DNA of 64,000 nt from Roseiarcus sp963759955 (lineage in GTDB: Bacteria; Pseudomonadota; Alphaproteobacteria; Rhizobiales; Beijerinckiaceae), in NCBI GenBank assembly GCA_963759955.1, contig CAVXCA010000042.1:142853-206852 (forward strand), written 5' to 3'. Shown one piece after another: positions 39,466 through 48,421 of the stretch (positions are counted from its first letter, which is position 1; the number at the start of each line of letters is the position of its first letter). The notes under the pieces were generated by a model. That model saw nothing but the letters and a program-made list of their open reading frames with translations. It had not been told where the DNA came from and searched no databases. The position numbers and the translations under genes are program-made.

Positions 39466-39942
39466 GAACGCCCCCGGGGTTGACGCTGGAGTGGCGATTG
39501 CTCCGCGCGGCGGCGCGAAGATATGGAACCGCAGCGGGACGCTATTCGCCGGTCTCGGTTGCTGCGCACGAACGCGGCTAGGTTTACGGTTGATGACGAG
39601 ATTGCGGCGATGACTGCGACGGCTCGCTCACCCCCAATTGCGCGCGTTCGCCGAATTGCAACAAAGGGGCCGAGCGAGCCGCGGTGGCGATAACGCTATA
39701 GGCGCCGCTCGCGCCGGATCAGGATCCCGGGCAGTCGATCACGATACGGGGTGCGAGTAAACCGGGGCGGCAATTCCAATGTCACGGCAATTCCCGACAC
39801 CCCGCCGCTTCGCCTCGAGCCGTCGCCGTTCGCGGCCCGCGGCAAGCGCAGCGCGCATGCCTGCTTGCGTCCCATGCCCTTTGCGGTCCGATCGTTTATA
39901 CATTAACTGTCTCGTCGACGACACGGCCCTGGGGATGCGAAC
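39466..39942. other. 477-base gap without a supported gene
   Basis: Divergent spacer between the DUF2235 gene and the TPP-enzyme gene. The translations of the open frames are Arg/Ala-rich and lack motifs. An AT-richer patch (39890-39910, TCGTTTATACATTAACTG) lies ~35-50 bases before the TPP-enzyme ATG and could be its promoter. Nothing else stands out. Confidence 0.5.
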
Positions 39943-41487
39943 ATGAATGGCGCGCAATCGTTGGCGCAGACGTTGGTCGCCTGCGGCGTCGAGGTCTGCT
40001 TCGCCAATCCCGGCACCTCGGAAATGCATTTCGTCGGCGCGCTCGATTCGACCGAGGGAATGCGCGGCGTGCTCTGCCTGTTCGAGGGGGTCGCCACCGG
40101 CGCGGCGGACGGCTACGGCCGCATCGCCGGCAAACCCGCCGCGACCCTCTTGCATCTCGGCCCGGGCCTCGCCAACGGCCTCGCCAACCTGCACAACGCG
40201 CGGCGCGCCGCGACGCCGATCGTCAATGTCGTCGGCGATCACGCGACCTATCATCGCCGCTACGACGCGCCGCTGACCTCCGACGTCGTCGGCTTCGCCC
40301 GCCCGGTCTCCGCCTGGATCCGCGAATCGACCAACGCCAAGGCGGTCGCCGGCGACGCGGCGCGCGCGGTGCAGGCGGCGCGCGCCGCGCCCGGCGGCGT
40401 CGCCACGTTGATCCTGCCCGCCGATTGCGCCTGGGGCGAGGCCGAGCGCGCGGCCGGCCCGCTGCCCGAAATCGCCCCGGCGACCGTTGCGGCCGACGCG
40501 ATCGAAAGCGTCGCCCGCCTCATCGCCAACGGCAAGAAGTCGGCGCTGCTGCTGCGCGGCGCTGCGATGGTCGGCGAAGCGCTGGAAGCGGCGGGCCGCA
40601 TCCAGGCCAAGACCGGCGCGCGGCTCTTGTGCGACACCTTCGCGCCGCACGCCGAGCTCGGCGCCGGCCGCGTGCCCGTCGAGCGCCTGCCTTATTTCGG
40701 CGAGCAGATCGCGCAATTCCTCGCGCGCACGGAGCAGCTCATCCTGGTCGGCGCCGAGCCGCCGGTTTCGTTCTTCGCCTACCCCGGCAAGCCGAGCTTC
40801 TGCGCGCCCGAGACTTGCGCGATCGCCTATCTCGCCCACGCCGACGAGGACGGCGCGCGGGCGATGCGCGATCTCGCCGACGCTCTCGGCGCCCCCGCCA
40901 AACCGCCCGCCCGCGCTCCCCTGCAATTGCCGGGTCTGCCGACCGGCGCCCTCACGCCGTTCGGCGTCGCCCAGGCGATCGCCCATTTGACGCCCGAAAA
41001 CGCCATTTACGCCGAGGAGGCGATCACTTCGAGCCTGCCGCTGTTCATGGCGCTGGCGCGCGCCCGTCCGCACACCCACCTGCCGACCGCCGGCGGCTCG
41101 ATCGGCGGCGGACTGCCGCTCGCCGTCGGCGCCGCCCTCGCCGCCCCCGATCGCAAGGTCGTCTGCCCGCACGGCGACGGCGGCGCCGCCTACACGCTTC
41201 AGGCGCTATGGACCATGGCGCGCGAAGATCTCGACGTGACGACGGTGATCTTCGCCAACCGCTCCTACGCGATCCTCAATTACGAAATGCAGCGCCTCGG
41301 CGTCGGCGCGGTCGGAGAGAAGGCGCGTTCGCTGCTCGATCTGCACAATCCCGAGATGAACTGGGCGAAAATCGCCGGCGGGATGGGCGTCGAAGCGAGC
41401 CGCGCGGCGACGGCCGAGGAATTCGCCGCGCAATACCAGTCGGCGATGAATCAGCGCGGCCCGCGGCTCATCGAAGCGATGATCTAG
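39943..41487 (+). CDS. Thiamine-pyrophosphate enzyme of the acetolactate synthase / benzoylformate decarboxylase family
   Basis: A 514-residue protein with the three-domain TPP fold. The catalytic Glu sits in LFEGVATGAADGYGRIAG (residues ~46-63), and the TPP-binding GDG...N motif is in HGDGGAAYTLQALW and FANRSYA (~407-437). PTAGGSIGGGLPLAVGAALA matches the family. It lacks features that would mark it as AHAS large subunit, and no small-subunit gene is near. The product could be a decarboxylase or carboligase of a 2-oxo acid. It is followed after 12 bases by an FAD-dependent 2-hydroxyacid dehydrogenase, which would produce such a 2-oxo acid. Confidence 0.9.
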   Translation: MNGAQSLAQTLVACGVEVCFANPGTSEMHFVGALDSTEGMRGVLCLFEGVATGAADGYGRIAGKPAATLLHLGPGLANGLANLHNARRAATPIVNVVGDHATYHRRYDAPLTSDVVGFARPVSAWIRESTNAKAVAGDAARAVQAARAAPGGVATLILPADCAWGEAERAAGPLPEIAPATVAADAIESVARLIANGKKSALLLRGAAMVGEALEAAGRIQAKTGARLLCDTFAPHAELGAGRVPVERLPYFGEQIAQFLARTEQLILVGAEPPVSFFAYPGKPSFCAPETCAIAYLAHADEDGARAMRDLADALGAPAKPPARAPLQLPGLPTGALTPFGVAQAIAHLTPENAIYAEEAITSSLPLFMALARARPHTHLPTAGGSIGGGLPLAVGAALAAPDRKVVCPHGDGGAAYTLQALWTMAREDLDVTTVIFANRSYAILNYEMQRLGVGAVGEKARSLLDLHNPEMNWAKIAGGMGVEASRAATAEEFAAQYQSAMNQRGPRLIEAMI

Positions 41488-41499
41488 GGAGGACGCACG

Positions 41500-42876
41500 A
41501 TGCCGGTCATTTCGGCCCTCAGGGCGATCCTCGGCGAGGACGGCGTGCTCGACGCCAAGCAAACGGCGATGCGCTCGGCGGGATTTCTGCGGCCGGATCG
41601 CTTGAAGGCGCAAGCCTTGGCGCGGCCGAAGACCACCGAAGAAATCGCCGCCGTCCTGCGCTGGTGCCACGGCGAAGGCGTATCCGTGGTGACCCAGGGC
41701 GGACTGACGGGGTTGGTCCACGGCGCCGACACGGAGCCGGCCGACGTCGTTCTGTCGCTCGAGCGCATGCGCGCGATCGAGGACATCGACGAGCGCCAAC
41801 GCACCGCGACCGTGCAGGCGGGCGTCGTGTTGCAGACCTTGCAGGAAGCGGTCGCCGACCGCCGGTTGATCTTCCCGCTCGATCTGGGCGCGCGCGGCAG
41901 CGCGACGCTCGGCGGCAATGCGGCGACCAACGCCGGCGGCAATCGCGTCATCCGCTACGGCATGATGCGCGAAATGACGCTCGGCCTCGAGGTCGTGCTC
42001 GCCGACGGCACGATCCTTTCGTCGATGAATCGCCTGATCAAGAACAACGCCGGCTACGACTTGAAGCAGCTCTTCATCGGCTCCGAGGGCACGCTCGGGG
42101 TCATTTCCCGCCTCGTGTTGCGCCTTCGCGAGAAGCCGAGCAGCAACGACGTCGCCATCGTCGCGACGCCGAGCTTCGACGCTGCGGCGGCGCTGCTCAA
42201 GCATATGGACCGCCATCTCGGCGGCGCGCTGTCCGCCTTCGAGGCGATGTGGAACTCTTTCTATCGGCTGGTGACGACGGCGCCCGCCAAGGGCCGGCCG
42301 CCGATAGGCCAGGACTATCCCTACTATGTCCTGATCGAAAGCCTCGGCGCCGATATCGACGCCGACGCCGCGCGGTTCCAGGGTGCCCTGGAGGCGGCGA
42401 CGGAGGGCGGCCTGATCGTCGATGCGGCGATCTCCAAGTCGGACGCCGATTGCCGCGCCTTCTGGTCGCTGCGCGACGACGTCGCGCAGGTCATGCGCAT
42501 GGGCGTTCCCGTGGTGTTCGACGTTTCGCTGCCGATCGCGGAAATGGAGCGCTACGCCGACGGTCTCGGCCCCGCGCTGCAAAGCGCGATCGGCGATCAC
42601 CAGCGCTTTGTCTTCGGCCATCTCGGCGACGGCAATCTCCACGTGATGGTCCCCGTCAAGATGGCGGACTACATGGCGGCGCGGCCCAAGATCGAGGCGG
42701 CGGTCTACGGCGGCCTGAAGTCCTTTCGCGGCTCCGTCTCGGCCGAGCACGGCATCGGGCTGGAAAAGAAGCCGTGGTTGTCGATCAGCCGCACGGAAGG
42801 CGAAATCGCCTTAATGCGGACGCTGAAGGCGGCGCTCGATCCCAAGGGCATTCTCAACCCCGGCAAGATTTTCTGA
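41500..42876 (+). CDS. FAD-binding 2-hydroxyacid dehydrogenase (GlcD / D2HGDH type)
   Basis: A 458-residue flavoprotein of the FAD_binding_4 plus FAD-oxidase_C type. The FAD domain (~40-215) has VSVVTQGGLTGLVHGAD and LGGNAATNAGGNRVIRYG, and the C-terminus has GSVSAEHGIGLEKKPWL and ALDPKGILNPGKIF, closely matching D-2-hydroxyglutarate / D-lactate / glycolate dehydrogenases. It oxidises a D-2-hydroxyacid to the 2-oxo acid. It is the second gene of an apparent two-gene operon with the TPP enzyme, suggesting oxidation followed by decarboxylation or ligation of the product. Confidence 0.93.
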   Translation: MPVISALRAILGEDGVLDAKQTAMRSAGFLRPDRLKAQALARPKTTEEIAAVLRWCHGEGVSVVTQGGLTGLVHGADTEPADVVLSLERMRAIEDIDERQRTATVQAGVVLQTLQEAVADRRLIFPLDLGARGSATLGGNAATNAGGNRVIRYGMMREMTLGLEVVLADGTILSSMNRLIKNNAGYDLKQLFIGSEGTLGVISRLVLRLREKPSSNDVAIVATPSFDAAAALLKHMDRHLGGALSAFEAMWNSFYRLVTTAPAKGRPPIGQDYPYYVLIESLGADIDADAARFQGALEAATEGGLIVDAAISKSDADCRAFWSLRDDVAQVMRMGVPVVFDVSLPIAEMERYADGLGPALQSAIGDHQRFVFGHLGDGNLHVMVPVKMADYMAARPKIEAAVYGGLKSFRGSVSAEHGIGLEKKPWLSISRTEGEIALMRTLKAALDPKGILNPGKIF

Positions 42877-43078
42877 GGACGGTCCGGAAAGGACGGAAGT
42901 GGATCGTGCCCGCTCGAAGTTTCCGAGCACGTCCCCTCATTTCTGATTATCGGAAACCCCTCGCCGCGACCGCGACATTTCCGCTCAATTGAGCTGTCTC
43001 AAGACCCGCTGGCGCTGTAACGTCAGATTCGAACGTCGGTCGCACGAATCGCCAAGACGCCGACGAAACGACGCCGCC

Positions 43079-44125
43079 ATGTCCAAACGTCCCCTCATCA
43101 TTTCCAGCGTTGTGGCCGCGCTCGCCCTGGGCGGCGGCGGCTGGTATTACCTGCACCGCGGCGCCGCCGGAAGCGCCGACCAGCTCACGCTCTACGGCGA
43201 CGTCGACATCCGGGAGGTGCAGCCGGCGTTCAACGACAACGGCCCGATCGCGACGGTCCTGGTGCAGGAAGGCTCGCACGTGAAATGCGGCGACCTGCTC
43301 GCCACGCTCGACGACACCCGCTACGCCGCGGCGCTCGCGCAGGCGAAGGGCCAGATGGAGAACCTGAAGCAGACGCTGGACAAGCTGGTCGCCGGGTCCC
43401 GCCCCGAAGAGATCGCGCAGGCCAAGGCGACCATGGACGCCTTGCAGACGACCTATCTGAACAACGAGGCGACCTACAAGCGCTACGAAGACTTGGCCGC
43501 CGCCAACGCCGGCACCATCCAGCAGCGCGACGACTCGAAAGCGGCGTTCGAATTGGTGCGCCAGCAGTTCGAAGCGGCGCGGCAGGCCTATGTTCTGGCG
43601 GTCGAAGGGCCGAGGGTCGAGGACATCGCCGCGGCGCGCGCGGCTTACGAGGCGGCGAAGGCCGCCACGGCGCTGGCGCAGCGGCAGTTCGACGACACCC
43701 GCCTCTACGCGCAGTCCGACGGCGTGGTGGAAGACCGCATCCTCGAGCCCGGCGACATGGCCTCTCCCGCCACGCCGGTTCTCACCGTCGCCTTGCCGAA
43801 CCCGCTGTGGGTCAGAGCCTACGCTCCTGAAAACGAGCTCGGCCACATTCGCCTCGGCATGAAGGCGAGCGTGAGCGCCGACAGCTATCCCGGTCGCACC
43901 TACGACGGCTGGATCGGCTACATCTCGCCCACCGCCGAGTTCACCCCCAAGACGGTGGAGACGCCGGAACTGCGCACCGCGCTGGTCTATCAGCTCAGGG
44001 TCTATGTCTGCGACGCGCGCGGCGAGCTGAGGCTGGGGATGCCGGCCACCGTGCATATCGATCTGACCCAGCCGGCGAGCACGCCGCCGCCCGGTTGCGG
44101 AGCGAGCGATGCCGCCTCCCGATGA
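43079..44125 (+). CDS. HlyD-type periplasmic membrane-fusion protein (YbhG-like)
   Basis: A protein of about 348 residues from the ATG at 43079. One N-terminal transmembrane anchor (~7-25) is followed by a lipoyl-like hairpin (ATVLVQEGSHVKCGDLLATLDD), a long coiled coil (~85-205, many Gln, Glu and Ala) and a beta-barrel domain (GVVEDRILEPGDMASP). It bridges inner-membrane ABC parts and an outer-membrane channel in exporters. It overlaps the downstream ATPase gene. The best match in layout is the YbhG-YbhF-YbhS-YbhR type multidrug/cation exporter. Confidence 0.92.
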   Translation: MSKRPLIISSVVAALALGGGGWYYLHRGAAGSADQLTLYGDVDIREVQPAFNDNGPIATVLVQEGSHVKCGDLLATLDDTRYAAALAQAKGQMENLKQTLDKLVAGSRPEEIAQAKATMDALQTTYLNNEATYKRYEDLAAANAGTIQQRDDSKAAFELVRQQFEAARQAYVLAVEGPRVEDIAAARAAYEAAKAATALAQRQFDDTRLYAQSDGVVEDRILEPGDMASPATPVLTVALPNPLWVRAYAPENELGHIRLGMKASVSADSYPGRTYDGWIGYISPTAEFTPKTVETPELRTALVYQLRVYVCDARGELRLGMPATVHIDLTQPASTPPPGCGASDAASR

Positions 44126-45875
44126 AGGCGCGCCGGCGCTGCGGCTCGAGGGCGTGCGCCGCAGCTTTCGTTCGGGCAAGCGCGTGGTCGTCGCGATCGA
44201 CGGGATCACCGCCAGCGCGGCGCACGGCGCCGTCACCGGCCTGATCGGGCCGGACGGCGCCGGCAAGACCACCTTGATGCGGTTGATCGCCGGGCTGCTG
44301 CGCGCCGACTCCGGAACGATCGAAGCGCTCGGGATCGACGTCAAGCGCGATCCGCTCGCCGTCCAGGCGCGCATCGGCTACATGCCGCAGCGCTTCGGGC
44401 TCTACGAAGACCTCAGCGTGCGACAGAACCTGGATCTGTACGCCGATCTGCAAGGCGTGCCGGTCGAGGACCGCCCCGCCCGCTACGCCGAGCTCTTGCA
44501 CATGACCGCGCTCGGCCCGTTCACCGAGCGTCGCGCCGGGCGCCTGTCGGGCGGCATGAAACAGAAGCTCGGCCTCGCCTGCACCCTGGTGCATCCGCCC
44601 GATCTGCTGCTGCTCGACGAGCCGACCGTCGGCGTCGATCCGGTGTCGCGGCGCGAGTTGTGGCAGATCATCGATCACCTGACGCGCGCCGCGAAAGTGA
44701 CGGTGCTGTTCAGCACCGCTTATCTCGACGAGGCGGAGCGTTGCGACTCCGTGCTGCTGATCCACGAAGGGAAGCTGCTCGGCGCCGGCCCGCCCGGCGC
44801 CTTCACCGCGCAATTGACGGGACGCAGCTTTTTCGCCAGCGCCGACGTCGGCCGGCGGCGCTTGCAGGAACGGCTCGCGCGCGCGCCCGGCGTGATCGAC
44901 GCGGTTATCCAGGGCAGCAAGGTCAGGGTGGTCACCGCCACGCCGACGCCGCCCGGCTTCGCCGCGCTGGCCGCGGAACTCCCTGGATTGACGCTCGCGC
45001 CGACGCCGCCGCGCTTCGAGGACAGCTTCGTCGCCCAGTTGCGCGCTCAGGGATCCGCAAACCCGGTCGCTGCGGCGCCGAGCGCGCCGGCGCCGGTCGC
45101 CGCCTCGCCCGCCGAGGACATCATCGCGGTGCAGCATCTGACCCGCCGCTTCGGCGACTTCGTCGCGGTCGACGACGTCAGCTTCCGCGTCGCGCGCGGC
45201 GAGATCTTCGGTCTGTTAGGGGCCAACGGCGCCGGCAAGTCGACCACCTTCCGCATGCTCTGCGGCCTGCTGCCGGCGTCGGGGGGTTCCTTGCGCGTCG
45301 CCGGTTTCGATCTGCGCACCGCCGCCGCCCCGGCGCGCGGCCGGATCGGTTACATGGCGCAGAAATTTTCGCTCTATGGCGATCTCAGCGTGGAGCGCAA
45401 CTTGCGGTTCTTCAGCAGCGCCTACCGCCTCTACGGCGCGCGCCAGCGCCGCCGCATCGAATGGGCGGTGGAGGAATTCGACCTCGTTCCGCAGATGTCG
45501 GCGAGCGCGCGCGATCTGCCGCTCGGATTCAAGCAGCGGCTCGCGCTCGCCTGCGCGCTGATGCACGAACCCGACATCCTGTTCCTCGACGAGCCGACCT
45601 CCGGCGTCGACCCGCTCGCGCGCCGCGACTTCTGGCGGCGCATCAACGCGCTCGCCGAGACCGGCGTCACCGTCCTGGTGACCACCCATTTCATGGAGGA
45701 AGCGGAGTATTGCGACCGCCTCGCGATCATGGCGCAGGGCAGCGTGCTGACGGCCGGCGCCCCTGAAGCGATCAAGGCCGCCGCCCGGACGCCGGCGCGG
45801 CCCGATCCGACCATGGAGGACGCGTTCATCGCGATGATCGAGGCGACGGCGCAAGCGCCGGCGCAGCCGTCATGA
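44109..45875 (+). CDS. Tandem ABC ATPase of the exporter (YbhF-like)
   Basis: A 588-residue protein with two nucleotide-binding domains. The first (residues ~10-240) has Walker A GPDGAGKTT, signature LSGGMKQK and Walker B LLLLDEPTVGVDP. The second (~335-570) has GANGAGKST and ILFLDEPTSGVDP, but its signature reads LPLGFKQR, the degenerate form usual in YbhF. A ~75-residue linker joins them. It drives export with two permeases encoded just downstream. The start at 44109 overlaps the HlyD gene by 17 bases, a sign of translational coupling. Confidence 0.93.
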   Translation: MPPPDEGAPALRLEGVRRSFRSGKRVVVAIDGITASAAHGAVTGLIGPDGAGKTTLMRLIAGLLRADSGTIEALGIDVKRDPLAVQARIGYMPQRFGLYEDLSVRQNLDLYADLQGVPVEDRPARYAELLHMTALGPFTERRAGRLSGGMKQKLGLACTLVHPPDLLLLDEPTVGVDPVSRRELWQIIDHLTRAAKVTVLFSTAYLDEAERCDSVLLIHEGKLLGAGPPGAFTAQLTGRSFFASADVGRRRLQERLARAPGVIDAVIQGSKVRVVTATPTPPGFAALAAELPGLTLAPTPPRFEDSFVAQLRAQGSANPVAAAPSAPAPVAASPAEDIIAVQHLTRRFGDFVAVDDVSFRVARGEIFGLLGANGAGKSTTFRMLCGLLPASGGSLRVAGFDLRTAAAPARGRIGYMAQKFSLYGDLSVERNLRFFSSAYRLYGARQRRRIEWAVEEFDLVPQMSASARDLPLGFKQRLALACALMHEPDILFLDEPTSGVDPLARRDFWRRINALAETGVTVLVTTHFMEEAEYCDRLAIMAQGSVLTAGAPEAIKAAARTPARPDPTMEDAFIAMIEATAQAPAQPS

Positions 45876-46996
45876 CCATGGCCTCGCTGCGACGCCTGCG
45901 CGGGCTGCTGCGCAAGGAGTTCCTGCAAATCTGGCGGGACCCCTCCTCGCTCGCCATCGCCTTCCTGCTGCCCGCCGTGCTGCTGTTCCTGTTCGGCTAC
46001 GGCGTTTCGCTCGACGCCAGCAACGTGCCGGTGGCGCTGGTCGTGCAACGCCCGAGCGCGCTCGCCGCGAGCTTCACGGGCGCGTTCGAGCAGTCGCCGT
46101 TCTTCCGCCCGCAGCGGTTCCTCACCATCCAGGAAGCGGAGCGGGCGATGACGAACCGCGACGTGCAGGGCATAGTCTGGCTGCCGAGCGATTTCGACCG
46201 CCGTGCGGTCTCGGGCGGCAATTCTCCGATCGGCGTGTTCGTCAACGGCGTCGACACCAACAACGCCCGCATCGTCGAGGGCTACGTCCAACAGGTCTGG
46301 GCCGGCTGGCTCGCCGCTGAGGCGGCGCAGGCGGGGCGGCCGGCGCCGCTGCCCGTCGCGGTGCAGCCGCAAGTGCGCTTCAACCCGGCGGTCAAGAGCC
46401 GCGACTTCCTGGTGCCGGGCCTGATCGCGATGATCATGACCCTGAGCGGCGCGCTGCTGACCGCGCTGGTGATCGCCAGAGAGTGGGAACGCGGCACGAT
46501 GGAAGCGCTGATGGTCACCCGCGTGACGGTCAGGGAAATTCTGCTCGCCAAGCTGATCCCCTATTTCCTACTCGGCATGGGCGGCATGGCGGCCTCGGTG
46601 GCGATCGGCGTATTCCTGTTCGAGGTGCCGCTGCGCGGCTCGCTGTGGGCGCTCACCGCCACCTCCGCCTTGTTCATGCTCGCCGCGCTGGGGATGGGGC
46701 TCTTGATCTCGAGCTTCGCGCGCAACCAGTTCGTCGCCTCGCAGATCGCGATCATCGCGACGTTCCTGCCGGCGTTCATCCTCTCGGGCTTCGTGTTCGA
46801 CATCAACTCCATGCCCTGGATCGTGCGGATCATCACCCACGTCGTCGCGGCGCGCTATTTCGTCGCCATCCTGCAATCGACGTTCCTCGCCGGCGACGTC
46901 TGGTCGGTGATCCTGCCCAACGCCGCCGCGCTGATCGTGATGGCGGCGATCTTCCTCGGCGCGGCGCGGGCGCTCGCGCGCAAGCGATTGGATTGA
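45872..46996 (+). CDS. ABC-2 type permease (YbhS-like)
   Basis: A 374-residue inner-membrane protein. One N-terminal helix (~30-48, PSSLAIAFLLPAVLLFLFGY) is followed by a large periplasmic loop and five more helices, including LIAMIMTLSGALLTALVIA and LGMGLLISSFARNQFVASQ. The REWERGTMEALMVTRVTVRE motif marks ABC-2 exporters. It overlaps the ATPase stop (ATGA) and forms the pore with the second permease, which follows after five bases. Confidence 0.92.
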   Translation: MTMASLRRLRGLLRKEFLQIWRDPSSLAIAFLLPAVLLFLFGYGVSLDASNVPVALVVQRPSALAASFTGAFEQSPFFRPQRFLTIQEAERAMTNRDVQGIVWLPSDFDRRAVSGGNSPIGVFVNGVDTNNARIVEGYVQQVWAGWLAAEAAQAGRPAPLPVAVQPQVRFNPAVKSRDFLVPGLIAMIMTLSGALLTALVIAREWERGTMEALMVTRVTVREILLAKLIPYFLLGMGGMAASVAIGVFLFEVPLRGSLWALTATSALFMLAALGMGLLISSFARNQFVASQIAIIATFLPAFILSGFVFDINSMPWIVRIITHVVAARYFVAILQSTFLAGDVWSVILPNAAALIVMAAIFLGAARALARKRLD

Positions 46997-47001
46997 TCGA
47001 C

Positions 47002-48111
47002 ATGTGGCGACAAGTTCTCGCGCTGATCGTCAAGGAACTGCTCGCGGTGCTGCGCGACGCCAAGAGCCGCTCGGTGCTGATCCTGCCGCCGCTCATTCAG
47101 CTCATGGTGTTCGGCTACGCCGCGACTTACGATCTCGATCACGTTCCGATGGCGATCTACGACGAGGACGGCAGCCAGGCGTCGCGCGACCTGGTCGCGC
47201 ATTTTCTCGGCGCGCCGACGTTCCATCTGGTGGCGATGTTGCACAGCAGCCGAGAGATCGACGCGTTGATCGATTCGCGCCAAGTGGCGCTGGCGCTGGT
47301 GATCGATCCGCGCTTCACGCGAGGCTTGCTGACCGGCCAGCCAGCGCCCGTCCAGGCGATTCTCGACGGCCGCAACTCCAACAGCGCGCTCCTGATCGAG
47401 GGCTACGCCAACACCATTTTGAGCGACTTTTCCATCGCCTGGGCCGCCGCGCACGGCGGGGCGAATCCCCCGGCGACGCTCGACATCCGCGCGCGCTACA
47501 ACCCGACCTTGAGTTCGCATTGGTTCTTCGTGCCGAGCATCGTGGCCCTGCTGACCCAGATCGTCACGCTGCTGGTGGTCGCGCTCTCGGTCGCGCGGGA
47601 GCGCGAGACCGGCACCTTCGACCAGTTGCTGGTCACGCCGCTGCGCCCGATCGACATCTTGCTCGGCAAGGGGCTGCCGGGCGTGCTGATCGGCGTGGTC
47701 GAAGCCACAGTCATCATCGTCGCCGCGGTGTGGTGGTTCGAGGTGCCGCTGCGCGGCGGACTGCTGCCGCTCTATCTCGGGCTGCTCGTGTTCGTCATCG
47801 CGGTCACCGGCATGGGGCTGATGATCTCCGCGCTGGCGGCGACGCAGCAGCAGGCGCTGCTCGGGGTGTTCCTGTTCATGGTGCCCTCGATCATCCTGTC
47901 GGGCTTCGCCACGCCGATCGCCAACATGCCGGAGTGGGTGCAGGACCTGACCCTCGTCAACCCGATGCGCTATTTCCTGGTCATCGTGCGCGGCGTGTTC
48001 CTGGAAGGGGCGAGCTTCTCCTCGCTCGCCGCGCAATATTGGCCGATGGCGCTGATCGGCGCCGCGAGCCTCGCCGCCGCAGGATGGTTGTTCCGCAGCC
48101 GCGTGACGTGA
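47002..48111 (+). CDS. ABC-2 type permease (YbhR-like)
   Basis: A 369-residue protein from the ATG at 47002. It mirrors its neighbour: an N-terminal helix (~20-40), a periplasmic loop with DHVPMAIYDEDGSQASRDLV, and a C-terminal membrane domain with ARERETGTFDQLLVTPLRP and GLLVFVIAVTGMGLMISALA. With the preceding HlyD-type, ATPase and permease genes it completes a typical exporter. No outer-membrane channel gene is seen nearby, so a general TolC protein may serve. Confidence 0.92.
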   Translation: MWRQVLALIVKELLAVLRDAKSRSVLILPPLIQLMVFGYAATYDLDHVPMAIYDEDGSQASRDLVAHFLGAPTFHLVAMLHSSREIDALIDSRQVALALVIDPRFTRGLLTGQPAPVQAILDGRNSNSALLIEGYANTILSDFSIAWAAAHGGANPPATLDIRARYNPTLSSHWFFVPSIVALLTQIVTLLVVALSVARERETGTFDQLLVTPLRPIDILLGKGLPGVLIGVVEATVIIVAAVWWFEVPLRGGLLPLYLGLLVFVIAVTGMGLMISALAATQQQALLGVFLFMVPSIILSGFATPIANMPEWVQDLTLVNPMRYFLVIVRGVFLEGASFSSLAAQYWPMALIGAASLAAAGWLFRSRVT

Positions 48112-48362
48112 GGAGCGCGGCGTCCAGGGTGGAAGGTCCACGTTTCGTCCCCGACGCCGCTTGTCGGCCCCGGGGAACCCGTCCAAATGCGTGAGCAACC
48201 GAGCACCGCAGAAAATCTGACAAGGCGGCCGAGCGGCTGTTCATAAAGGGTCTTGAAGGCGAACCGTCCGCTGCAAAAACTTCTGGTCTTTGTCTTCGCC
48301 GGCGCGCCAGTTTGACGTCGCTCCGCACCGGCATGCGAACGCGAGGCGAAGCGCCGCTATGG

Positions 48363-48377
48363 TTAACAGCCTGTTAA
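48363..48377. promoter_or_regulatory. CtrA-type binding site upstream of minC
   Basis: TTAA-CAGCCTG-TTAA, a perfect match to the TTAA-N7-TTAA consensus of the alphaproteobacterial cell-cycle regulator CtrA. It lies 45-59 bases upstream of the minC GTG, within a 9-base-arm palindrome. CtrA control of min genes is known in some alphaproteobacteria. Activation or repression cannot be decided from sequence. Confidence 0.7.
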
Positions 48378-48396
48378 CCTTAGGCGAGTTATCTGA

Positions 48397-48418
48397 AGCC
48401 TTGTAATCGAGCAAGGCT
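48397..48418 (+). promoter_or_regulatory. Hairpin masking the minC ribosome-binding site
   Basis: AGCCTTG-8 bases-CAAGGCT gives a 7-base-pair hairpin ending three bases before the minC GTG start (48422). The second arm contains AAGG (48413-48416), the only Shine-Dalgarno-like stretch, so a folded transcript would hide it. Confidence 0.5.
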
Positions 48419-48421
48419 GTC

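Larger units (their letters stand above)
48112..48421. other. Regulatory spacer upstream of minC
   Basis: No supported gene in these 310 bases. The last 60 hold a CtrA-type box (48363-48377), which lies inside a perfect palindrome GGTTAACAG-C-CTGTTAACC (48361-48379), and a hairpin (48397-48418) just before the minC start. Coding shadows on the minus strand have no motifs. Confidence 0.6.

Noticed and set aside
42984..43001. CTCAATTGAG palindrome upstream of the exporter as a TetR operator
   Set aside because: It is a short palindrome without a neighbouring regulator gene, so there is too little support.
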